64,000 nucleotides of DNA from Streptomyces sp. LaPpAH-108 (GTDB lineage Bacteria > Actinomycetota > Actinomycetes > Streptomycetales > Streptomycetaceae), in assembly GCF_000373625.1 (NCBI RefSeq), contig NZ_KB891988.1, positions 372,001-436,000 on the forward strand, given 5' to 3'. Each line of letters starts with the position of its first letter. Within the stretch, counting starts at the first letter, position 1. The translations under genes were made by a program, and so were the position numbers. The notes beneath the pieces are model-generated. The model was not told where the DNA came from, ran no database searches, and saw nothing but the letters and a program-made list of their open reading frames with translations. Of the stretch, positions 26,755-34,362 are shown in pieces.

Positions 26755-27693
26755 GTGACCGGGTCTCGCCCCCACGCCCTGTTCTCCTTCGGCACGCTGC
26801 TGGACCAGCGGGTCCAGACCGCTTTGTTCGGGCGTACGGTACCGACGACCGCGGCGTCCCTGGCCGGTTACACGACCAGGCCCCTGGCGATCACGGACGA
26901 GTCCGTGATCGCCACCAGCGGCCAGGACGTGCACCTGACTCTGGAGCGGCAGCTCGGTGCCACGGTCGAGGGCGGCGTCCTGCGGCTGAGCGACCAGGAG
27001 CTGGCCGCTGCCGACGCGTACGAGGTGGACGACTACGCCCGGCGGCGCGTGCTCCTCACCTCGGGGGAGACCGTCTGGGCCTACCTGGACGTGCGGGCGC
27101 TGCGCGCGGCGGCCCGCATCGTGATCGTCGGCGACAGCATCGCCTACGGACGCTGCGACCCGCAGGGAGGCTGGGCCGCACACCTGGCGGCTGCCCATGT
27201 CGCGGCGAACGAGAACCAGCACCGAGTCTTCAACCTGGCCATACCCGGCAGCACTCTGGCGGATGTCAGCGAGCAGACACCGCCGCTCCTGGCTCCCCGC
27301 CACCCCGACACGCTCGTCGTGGCCGCCGGGATCAACGACTCCGCCCTGCCCCTGGCCGCGTCGGACACCGACCACGACGCCTTGCCGCACGTCGCCGACC
27401 GTCTCGGCTCGCTGGCCGCGACAGCCCGGCGGAACAACGCGCGCATGGTCGTGGTCGGACCGATCTGGGTCGATGAGGCGCGGCTGGGAGATGTCGAGGG
27501 CCTTCGCTTCACCACGGAACGGGCGCTCGTCCTGCGTGCCGCCCTGCGGACCTGGTGCGAGGACCACCACATCGACTTCCTCGACCTGTGGGAGCCGCTT
27601 CGCGACCGGCCTCACCTGCTCGTCGACGGCCTGCACCCCAGCCCGGAAGGGCACAAGGAGCTGTACCGGTACCTGAGCGCCCTCAGCCGCTGA
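26755..27693 (+). CDS. gamma-glutamylcyclotransferase-like/SGNH hydrolase fusion
   Basis: 312 residues, two domains. Residues about 5-115 look like the AIG2/GGCT fold (LFSFGTLLDQRVQTALFGRTV, ending in TVWAYLDVRAL). Residues about 120-312 are a GDSL/SGNH hydrolase: block I VIVGDSIAYGRC (Ser), the Gly-containing block II segment AIPGSTL, block III GIND (Asn), block V DGLHPSPEGH (Asp/His). No signal peptide, so cytoplasmic. The fusion suggests linked chemistry on an acylated or gamma-glutamyl compound; substrate unknown. I prefer GTG 26755 with AAAGG 8 bp upstream over the ATG at 26740 and TTG at 26728. Confidence 0.82.
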   Translation: MTGSRPHALFSFGTLLDQRVQTALFGRTVPTTAASLAGYTTRPLAITDESVIATSGQDVHLTLERQLGATVEGGVLRLSDQELAAADAYEVDDYARRRVLLTSGETVWAYLDVRALRAAARIVIVGDSIAYGRCDPQGGWAAHLAAAHVAANENQHRVFNLAIPGSTLADVSEQTPPLLAPRHPDTLVVAAGINDSALPLAASDTDHDALPHVADRLGSLAATARRNNARMVVVGPIWVDEARLGDVEGLRFTTERALVLRAALRTWCEDHHIDFLDLWEPLRDRPHLLVDGLHPSPEGHKELYRYLSALSR

Positions 27694-27837
27694 ACACGGC
27701 TGCTGGACACGCCTGCTGAACACGGCACCCAGGACGGGCGCACCCGTGCCAAGCACCTGTGCCAAGCCCCTCCGGCCCAGCCCCCGCTCAGCCACCACCC
27801 CCGCTCAGCCACCCCCGCTCACCCGCCCCGCGCCCCC

Positions 27838-29268
27838 TCACCCCACCTCCCGAGGCAGCCGCAGACTCAGCAACCCCGTGACGACGATCGCTCCCAGCTG
27901 AATGACCAGCGCGGTGAGCAGCGCGTCCCGCATGCCCAGGTGAGGGATCAGGCCGAGGAACAGCGCGCCCAGGGTGGCCACGCCGAGGGCGAGGGACGCC
28001 TGCTGGGTGGTCGTCAGGACGCCGCTGCCCACTCCGGCGCGGGCGGACGGCACCTCCGACAGGACGATGCGCAGCAGGTTCGGCAGCTGGAGCGCCTGCC
28101 CGGCCCCGGCGACGGCCGCGCCCGGCAGCAGCGTGCCGAGTCCGAGGTGCGGCCAGTCGCGCCACACGGCCAGCGCGATGAGCAGGACGCCGAGCCCCTG
28201 GAGCACGGACCCCGTGGCCACCACCCGCGTGCCGAAGCGGGCGATCAGCCGCGGCCCCGCCAGCGAGACCAGCAGGAACGCCACCGCCATCGGCGCGAGC
28301 GCGAGCCCCGCGTCCACCGGCCCGAGCCCCGCCCCCTGCTGGAGGCTCAGCGCGATCACGAACATGAACCCGCTGAAGCCCAGCGAGAACGGCACGATGA
28401 TCAGCAGCCCGCGCCGCAGCGAAGGGGCCGCGAACAGGCTCGGCGGCAGCAGCGGGGTGTGCCCCAGCCGGTCCGCGCGGCGCTCGACGGCGTAGAACGC
28501 CCAGGCCGCGACCGGGAACACGGCCAGCGACAGCCACGTCCACAGCGGCCAGCCGGTCGCCCGGCCCTCGGTCAGCGGGGCGAGCAGCGCGAGCAGGGCG
28601 ACGGCGAGCAGGACGGTGCCGGGGACGTCGACCGGTTCGGGGTGCCGGGAGCGGGTGTCGGGGACGCGGCGGACGGCGAGGACCAGGCCGAGGACGACCA
28701 CGGGCACGTTGACCAGGAAGATCGACCGCCAGCCGGTACCGGCGATGTCCGCGGCGACCAGGACACCGCCCAGGATCTGCCCGATCACCATGGAGAGCCC
28801 CGCCGTCGCGCCGTACAGGCTCATCGCGCGGGCGCGGCGGGCGCCGGTCGTCGTGGCCTGGATGGTGGCGAGCACCTGCGGGAGCATCATCGCGGCCGAC
28901 GCGCCCTGCGCGGCCCGCGCCGCGACCAGGCTCCACGCGCCCGGCGCGAGCCCGCACGCCAGCGAGGTGAGCCCGAAGGCGGCCATGCCCGCGAGGAACA
29001 GCCGCCGTCGGCCGAAGAGGTCGCCGAGCCGGCCGCCGAGGACGAGCAGGACGGCGTAGGTGACGCCGTACCCGGCCACGACCAGTTCCAGGACGGCCTC
29101 GCTCGCGTGGAGGTCGGAGCCGATGGCGGGCAGGGCGACGTTGACGATGAAGAAGTCGACCAGCGGGAGCGCGGCGGCCAGCAGGACGGTCAGCAGGCCC
29201 GGCCCGGTGAGGGTGGGTGCCGCCGCCGGGGCGCGCACGGTGGGTGCGCGGTGGAGGGTCTTGGTCAT
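27838..29268 (-). CDS. MFS transporter, DHA2 (14-helix) type
   Basis: 476 residues. PLVDFFIVNVALPAIGSDLHAS is the N-terminal motif of the DHA2 drug:H+ antiporters, GGRLGDLFGRRRLFLAG is MFS motif A, and the count of hydrophobic stretches is about 14. Likely exporter of a toxic compound. Start ATG 29268, with GGGGA just upstream. Divergent from the MmyB-like regulator, with a strong palindrome between them, so probably controlled by it. Confidence 0.9.
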   Translation of the reverse strand: MTKTLHRAPTVRAPAAAPTLTGPGLLTVLLAAALPLVDFFIVNVALPAIGSDLHASEAVLELVVAGYGVTYAVLLVLGGRLGDLFGRRRLFLAGMAAFGLTSLACGLAPGAWSLVAARAAQGASAAMMLPQVLATIQATTTGARRARAMSLYGATAGLSMVIGQILGGVLVAADIAGTGWRSIFLVNVPVVVLGLVLAVRRVPDTRSRHPEPVDVPGTVLLAVALLALLAPLTEGRATGWPLWTWLSLAVFPVAAWAFYAVERRADRLGHTPLLPPSLFAAPSLRRGLLIIVPFSLGFSGFMFVIALSLQQGAGLGPVDAGLALAPMAVAFLLVSLAGPRLIARFGTRVVATGSVLQGLGVLLIALAVWRDWPHLGLGTLLPGAAVAGAGQALQLPNLLRIVLSEVPSARAGVGSGVLTTTQQASLALGVATLGALFLGLIPHLGMRDALLTALVIQLGAIVVTGLLSLRLPREVG

Positions 29269-29295
29269 GTCCCCGAGCCTGCGCCGCGCCGCAGA

Positions 29296-29327
29296 CGGGT
29301 ACCAGAGTGTTCTCATCCTGGTACCCG
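29296..29327. promoter_or_regulatory. operator between MFS gene and MmyB-like regulator
   Basis: cgggtaccag (29296-29305) and ctggtacccg (29318-29327), perfect 10-bp arms, 12-nt spacer, 28 bp upstream of the MFS start. The motif catcctgg occurs three times in the intergenic region (29314-29321, 29391-29398, 29435-29442), the last a few bases before the regulator start. Confidence 0.6.
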
Positions 29328-29446
29328 AACTACCCGTCCACCCTCTCCGTCCGGCCCGGAAGGCGCGGCAACCTGGTACTGATTCCCGCTCATCCTGGTG
29401 GCGGAAGTACCTGGAAACGGGGTGCGGGCGGGCGCATCCTGGAACC

Positions 29447-30322
29447 ATGTCCACCATGGCCCAGGAAACCACCGCACCCGTGACCAAGAGCGCGGAGATC
29501 CGCCGCCATGAGCTGGCCACGTTCCTGCGCAGCCGCCGCGAGCGCATCTCGCCCGAGCAGGTGGGGCTGCCCCGGGGCGCGCGGCGCCGTACGCCCGGAC
29601 TGCGCCGGGAGGAGGTCGCACACCTCTCCGCGGTGGGCGTGACCTGGTACACCTGGCTGGAGCAGGCACGCAACATCCAGGTCTCGGTCCAGGTCCTCGA
29701 CGCCCTCGCCCGCACCCTGCTGCTCGACCCCAGCGAGCGGGCCCACCTCTTCCAGCTGGCCGGGGCCACCGACCCCACGCCCGCCGCGACCTGCCCGAGC
29801 CTCACCCCGGCCCTGCGGGACGCGCTGCGCCAGATGGAGCCGTACCCCGCCGCCGTGCAGAACAGCCGGTACGACATCCTGGCCTACAACCGCGCCTACG
29901 CCCGGCTGCTCTGCGACCTGGACGCCGTCCCGCCCGAGGACCGCAACTGCGTCCTCCTCGCCTACACCCACCCCGACTGGCGCTCCTCGATCGTCCACCT
30001 CGACGACACCCTCCGCCTCATGGCCGCCCGCCTCCGCGCCTCCCTCGCGGGCCACCTCGGCGAACCCGCCTGGAAAGTCCTCCTGAAGCGCCTCCAGACC
30101 CTCCCCGAATTCCGCGAACACTGGGAGCGGTACGAGGTCGTCGGCAACCGCTCCAAGACGAAGGAATTCCTCAACCGGTACGTGGGTCACCTCACCCTGG
30201 AACACACCGACCTGTGGCTCAGCCCCGACCCGGGCCCCCGCATGGTGATCTACACCCCGAAGAACGAGGAGACGCGGCAGCGGCTGGAGCGGCTGTACGA
30301 GCTGGCGTGCGCGGCGGGGTGA
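29447..30322 (+). CDS. XRE-type regulator with MmyB-like ligand-binding domain
   Basis: 291 residues. HTH domain: ELATFLRSRRERISPEQVGLPRGARRRTPGLRREEVAHLSAVGVTWYTWLEQARNIQVS (residues about 20-80). The C-terminal PAS-like MmyB domain: NSRYDILAYNRAYARLLCDL, and AARLRASLAGHLGEPAWKVLLKRLQ. Family members sense fatty acids or small ligands and control divergently encoded enzymes or exporters. Start ATG 29447 (MSTMAQETTAP); a Met three codons on is also possible. The MFS gene is divergent with a shared operator-like region. Confidence 0.92.
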   Translation: MSTMAQETTAPVTKSAEIRRHELATFLRSRRERISPEQVGLPRGARRRTPGLRREEVAHLSAVGVTWYTWLEQARNIQVSVQVLDALARTLLLDPSERAHLFQLAGATDPTPAATCPSLTPALRDALRQMEPYPAAVQNSRYDILAYNRAYARLLCDLDAVPPEDRNCVLLAYTHPDWRSSIVHLDDTLRLMAARLRASLAGHLGEPAWKVLLKRLQTLPEFREHWERYEVVGNRSKTKEFLNRYVGHLTLEHTDLWLSPDPGPRMVIYTPKNEETRQRLERLYELACAAG

Positions 30323-30380
30323 GCGGGCCGGAGCCGTCGGCGGCGGGGCAGACCCGACATCGAGTGAGCCGGTACGCGGC

Positions 30381-31829
30381 TCAGGACCGTCCCGCCCCCA
30401 CCGACTCCCGTACCTCCGGCGCCTCCAAGCGCTCCGCCGTCCGCGTGGCCGTGCCCCGGGCCCAGCGCCCGCTCGTCACGTACCCGAGGATCAGGACCGT
30501 CGCGCCGCAGGCCGTGAGGATCCACCAGCCGGGGCGCGCGGCGGAGACGAAGGCGTCGCGGTAGGGGGAGTCGCCGATGCCCGAAGCCAGGACCGCGCCG
30601 ACCACCGCCACGCCCAGGGTCTGGCCGAGCTGGCGGCTTGTCGAAGCGACCGCCGCTGCCACGCCCGCCTGGGCGCGGGGCATGCCGGAGACCGCCGTGT
30701 TGGTGATCGGGGCGTTGACGAAGCCGAAGCCGATGCCGAAGAGGACGTAGCCCGCGAGGAGGGTGAGGTTGGAGGTCTCGGCTTCGAAGGCGGCGAAGAG
30801 GATGCCGCTCAGGGTCATCGCGGTGCCTGCCAGCAAGAGCGGTATGCGGGGGCCTCGACTGCCCACCAGGCGGCCGGAGAGCGGGGCGCAGAGGAGGGTC
30901 GGGGCGGCCATCGGGAGCATCCAGAGGCCCGCGTGGAGCGCGTCCAGGCCGCGGACGTTCTGCAGGTACAGCGTCGACAGGAACAGGAAGCCGCCCAGCG
31001 CCGCGAAGCCGCTCACCGCTATCACCGTCGCCCCGCTGAAGGGCGCCGAGCGGAAGAAGCGCAGCTCGATCAGGGGTTCCGCGCGCCGGGGCTCGTAGAT
31101 CAGCAGGGCGAGCAGCGCGGCCAGCGCCACCGCGCCGAAGGGCAGCACCGTCGCCGCGCCCGCCTCCGGCGCCTCGATGATCGCGTACGTGAGCGAGCCG
31201 AACAGGGCGATCACCAGGAGCTGGCCCACCGGGTCGACCCGGCGCGGCTTCGGCGCCCTGGACTCCGGGACGAAGCGGAGCGTCAGCAGCAGGGCCGCCG
31301 CGCCCACCGGCAGATTGACCCAGAAGATCGAGCGCCAGCCGACCGACTCCACCAGGAGCCCGCCGACCAGCGGGCCCGCCGCCATGGAGATGCCGACCAC
31401 CGCGCCCCACGCGCCGATCGCCCGCGCCCGCTCGCGCGGGTCGGTGAAGGTGTTGGTGATGATCGACATCGCGACCGGGTTGAGCATCGAGCCGCCGACC
31501 GCCTGGATCATGCGGAAGACGACGAGCAGTTCCAGGTTCGGCGCCAGCGAGCACAGCAGGGAGCCGAGGGTGAAGATCGTCAGGCCGGTCATGAAGACCC
31601 GCTTGCGGCCGATCCGGTCCGCCGTCGAACCCGCGAGCATCAGCAGCGAGGCGAGCACCAGGGTGTAGGCGTCGATCGCCCACTGGAGGCCGGAGGTGGT
31701 CGCGTGCAGGTCGCGCTGCATCGAGGGGAGCGCGACATTCAGGGCGGTGTTGTCGAGGCTCACGATCAGCAGGCTCATGCAGCAGATCGCGAGCACGAGC
31801 AGCCGCCGCCGGTGGCTGAGCTCGGGCAT
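30381..31829 (-). CDS. MFS transporter, DHA2/EmrB-QacA type
   Basis: 482 residues, about 14 membrane helices. IVSLDNTALNVALPSMQRDLHATTSGLQWAIDAYTL is the DHA2 N-terminal signature, STADRIGRKRVFMTG is motif A and WRSIFWVNLPVG the conserved segment after helix 5/6. Multidrug:H+ antiporter by family; substrate unknown. Start ATG 31829 (MPELSHRRR). No regulator is directly adjacent; the upstream region before dusB is short and AT-richer. Confidence 0.9.
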   Translation of the reverse strand: MPELSHRRRLLVLAICCMSLLIVSLDNTALNVALPSMQRDLHATTSGLQWAIDAYTLVLASLLMLAGSTADRIGRKRVFMTGLTIFTLGSLLCSLAPNLELLVVFRMIQAVGGSMLNPVAMSIITNTFTDPRERARAIGAWGAVVGISMAAGPLVGGLLVESVGWRSIFWVNLPVGAAALLLTLRFVPESRAPKPRRVDPVGQLLVIALFGSLTYAIIEAPEAGAATVLPFGAVALAALLALLIYEPRRAEPLIELRFFRSAPFSGATVIAVSGFAALGGFLFLSTLYLQNVRGLDALHAGLWMLPMAAPTLLCAPLSGRLVGSRGPRIPLLLAGTAMTLSGILFAAFEAETSNLTLLAGYVLFGIGFGFVNAPITNTAVSGMPRAQAGVAAAVASTSRQLGQTLGVAVVGAVLASGIGDSPYRDAFVSAARPGWWILTACGATVLILGYVTSGRWARGTATRTAERLEAPEVRESVGAGRS

Positions 31830-31988
31830 GGGATCATCGTACGCCCACTTCAATAGTGCGGCTAACTAATTACCAATGCACGGATATCGGCGGACGGGCG
31901 GCCACGCGAGGGAGATGGGGGACAATGGACGGCGGTCCCCGGCCCACCAGGCCCGGCCGTACGCCCCCCATCCGACCCGGAGCCCCTG

Positions 31989-33149
31989 ATGAACCAGCCC
32001 CTCTCCATCGGCCCGCACGCCGTGGCGCCGCCCGTCGTGCTCGCACCCATGGCGGGGATCACCAACGCGCCCTTCCGCACCCTGTGCCGGTCCTTCGCCG
32101 GAGGCGACTCAAAGGATGCGGCCAGCGGGGGCAAGGGCCTGTTCGTCAGCGAGATGATCACCACCCGGGCGCTGGTCGAGCGCAACGAGAAGACCATGCA
32201 GCTCATCCGGTTCGACGCGACCGAGAAGCCGCGCTCGATCCAGCTGTACGGCGTCGACCCGGCCACCGTCGGCAAGGCCGTCCGCATGATCGCGGAGGAG
32301 GGACTGGCCGACCACATCGACCTGAACTTCGGCTGCCCGGTCCCCAAGGTGACCCGCAAGGGCGGCGGCTCCGCGCTGCCGTACAAGCGGAACCTGCTGC
32401 GCGCCATCCTGCGCGAGGCCGTCTCCGGCGCCGGTGACCTGCCGGTCACCATGAAGATGCGCAAGGGCATCGACGACGACCACATCACCTACCTCGACGC
32501 GGGCCGCATCGCCGTCGAGGAGGGCGTCACCGCGATCGCGCTGCACGGCCGTACCACCGCCCAGCACTACGGCGGCACCGCCGACTGGGAGGCCATCGCC
32601 CGGCTCAAGGAGCACGTCCCGGAGATCCCGGTGCTCGGCAACGGCGACATCTGGTCCGCCGAGGACGCGCTGCGCATGGTCCGCGAGACCGGGTGCGACG
32701 GCGTGGTCGTCGGACGCGGCTGCCTCGGGCGGCCGTGGCTGTTCGCGGACCTGGTGGCCGCCTTCGAGGGCCGTACGGACGAGCTGGCGCGGCCGAGCCT
32801 GAAGGAGGTGGCCGACGTCATGGTCCGGCACGCGACCCTGCTCGGGGAGTGGCTGGGTGACGAGGCCAAGGGTGTCGTCGACTTCCGCAAGCACGTCGCC
32901 TGGTACCTCAAGGGCTTCGCGGTCGGCTCCGAGATGCGCAAGAAGCTCGCGATCACCTCGTCGCTGGAGGCGCTGCGCGCCGGGCTGGACGAGCTGGACC
33001 TCGACCAGCCCTGGCCCACCGGCGCCGACGGCCCGCGCGGGCGCACGTCCGGCAACAACCGGGTGGTCCTGCCGGACGGCTGGCTGAAGGACCCGTACGA
33101 CTGCGCGGGCGTCGGCGAGGACGCGGAGCTGGACACTTCCGGCGGCTGA
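31989..33149 (+). CDS. dusB: tRNA-dihydrouridine synthase
   Basis: 386 residues. FMN-dependent reduction of uridines in tRNA. VVLAPMAGITNAPFRTLCR is the FMN-binding start of the TIM barrel, HIDLNFGCPVPKVTRKGGGSAL contains the catalytic Cys (NFGCP), TMKMRKGID the Lys/Arg, ALHGRTTAQHYGG the phosphate-contacting His, and GVVVGRGCLGRPWLF the C-terminal flavin loop. The C-terminal helical domain carries a streptomycete-type extension. Start ATG 31989. Confidence 0.95.
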   Translation: MNQPLSIGPHAVAPPVVLAPMAGITNAPFRTLCRSFAGGDSKDAASGGKGLFVSEMITTRALVERNEKTMQLIRFDATEKPRSIQLYGVDPATVGKAVRMIAEEGLADHIDLNFGCPVPKVTRKGGGSALPYKRNLLRAILREAVSGAGDLPVTMKMRKGIDDDHITYLDAGRIAVEEGVTAIALHGRTTAQHYGGTADWEAIARLKEHVPEIPVLGNGDIWSAEDALRMVRETGCDGVVVGRGCLGRPWLFADLVAAFEGRTDELARPSLKEVADVMVRHATLLGEWLGDEAKGVVDFRKHVAWYLKGFAVGSEMRKKLAITSSLEALRAGLDELDLDQPWPTGADGPRGRTSGNNRVVLPDGWLKDPYDCAGVGEDAELDTSGG

Positions 33150-33161
33150 GCGCCGCCGGGT

Positions 33162-33206
33162 ACGCGAGAAGGGCCGAGCCGCTCGGGGGCTCGGCCCTTC
33201 TCGCGT
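33162..33206 (+). terminator. dusB terminator, very strong hairpin
   Basis: Perfect 19-bp stem: 33162-33180 (acgcgagaagggccgagcc) with 33188-33206, 7-nt loop gctcggg, 12 bp after the dusB stop. Confidence 0.9.
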
Positions 33207-33432
33207 CGTCCGGCCCGCCGTGTTGGTGTCCGGCCCGCCGCGTTCTCCGAGAATCCTTCTCGCCTCGCATCTGCGAGCCCCGTCCGCGGCACATCGCGGC
33301 GCCGGGGCTCCGATGCCACGCTCCGTGCCGGAAAAGCTCGCAAATTCCCTGCCGGGGAGGGCATTTCCGCTGTGGCGACCCCTCGGCGACCCCGCAAGAC
33401 TTGGGACAACCGTGTCTGGAAGCGGGTGGACC

Positions 33433-34056
33433 ATGAGCGTCGTCGAGCAGTCCGTCGAGGTCGAGGTGCCGGTGCGTACGGCGTACGACCAGTGGACGCA
33501 GTTCAAGAGCTTTCCCCGGATGATGAACCCCGTGCTGCGGGTGGATCAGGTGGGGCCCGCGATGACGCGCTGGAAGGTGCGGGTCGGGCCGCTGCCCAGG
33601 GAGTACATGGCCGAGATCGTCGAACAGCGGCCGGACTCGCTGATCGCCTGGCGCGACGCCGAGCGGCATCCCCGGCACTGGGGCGAGGTGTACTTCCGCG
33701 CGGCGGGCCCGGACCGGGCGGTGATCGAGGTACAGCTGCACCTCGAACCGCGCGGCCTGCTGGACCGGCTGCCCGGCACGGCCAACCGCGTGCGCCAGGC
33801 CGTCCGCGAGGCGCTCGACAACTTCAACGAGGGCGTCTACGCCACGGCCACCGGCAAGGCCATGTTCACCTGCGACGACTGGGACATGTCCACGGCGCCG
33901 CCCGGCCATCTGGTGCTGCAGAGCATGCGCTCGCACGACCAGTGGAACACCATCCCGTACACCGACAACGACCGCTATCGCGGCATCCACGGGCGCCGGA
34001 ACATCATCATGGTGAACCCGGACGACATGGCCGAACTCAGTCTGACCAAGGGGTAG
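33433..34056 (+). CDS. chimeric ORF: SRPBCC domain joined to part of a molybdopterin-oxidoreductase C-terminal domain
   Basis: 207 residues ending at a TAG. Residues 1-135 are an SRPBCC/polyketide-cyclase-like domain (VEQSVEVEVPVRTAYDQWTQF, IAWRDAERHPRHWGEVYFR). From about residue 140 the sequence switches to GKAMFTCDDWDMSTAPPGHL, then LQSMRSHDQWNTIPYTDNDRYRG and IIMVNPDDMAEL, which I recognise as the start of the C-terminal molybdopterin-dinucleotide-binding domain of FdhF/YdeP-type oxidoreductases. The same frame continues after the stop with the rest of that domain (next entry). Probably the product of a deletion fusing two genes, later hit by a nonsense mutation; it could still make an SRPBCC protein. 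Start ATG 33433. Confidence 0.75.
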   Translation: MSVVEQSVEVEVPVRTAYDQWTQFKSFPRMMNPVLRVDQVGPAMTRWKVRVGPLPREYMAEIVEQRPDSLIAWRDAERHPRHWGEVYFRAAGPDRAVIEVQLHLEPRGLLDRLPGTANRVRQAVREALDNFNEGVYATATGKAMFTCDDWDMSTAPPGHLVLQSMRSHDQWNTIPYTDNDRYRGIHGRRNIIMVNPDDMAELSLTKG

Positions 34057-34296
34057 TTCGTGAACATCATCGGCGTCTGGGACGACGATGTGGAGCGCCG
34101 GGTCGACGGCTACGAGGTCATTCCGTACCCCACCACCCGGGGGTGCGCGGCGGCCTACTACCCGGAGGTGCAGCCGCTGGTCCCGCTGAACAGCCTCGCG
34201 GACATCAGCAGGCAGCCGACCTCCAAGGGGATCGTGGTCCGGCTCGAACCGGGCGTCGCGCCTCCCGGCACCAAGCCCACCGAGTTCCGCGACTGA
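34057..34296 (+). pseudogene. distal part of the FdhF/YdeP-like C-terminal domain after an in-frame stop
   Basis: Directly after the TAG at 34054-34056 the same frame reads FVNIIGVWDDDVERRVDGYE, then YPTTRGCAAAYYPEVQPLVPLNSLADISRQPTSKGIVVRLEP, the normal end of FdhF/YdeP-type molybdopterin oxidoreductases, where the hexacoordinating loop and substrate-side residues sit. In such proteins a residue such as Gln precedes this point (CAG to TAG would give the stop). A GTG at 34060 with AAGGGG 6 nt upstream could restart translation (78 residues), so a split domain is possible. The catalytic two thirds of the enzyme (iron-sulfur and Mo-binding domains) are absent. Confidence 0.72.
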
Positions 34297-34306
34297 GCGG
34301 ACGGCG

Positions 34307-34341
34307 GTTCGGGCCGGACCCCCGAGGGGACCGGCCCGAAC
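34307..34341. terminator. terminator shared by convergent genes
   Basis: gttcgggccgg (34307-34317) pairs with ccggcccgaac (34331-34341), with an inner cccc/gggg pair around cga. It lies between the remnant (plus) and the sulfatase-like gene (minus) and can serve both directions. Confidence 0.75.
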
Positions 34342-34362
34342 TCCGCTTGTCCTGCTGCCCGT

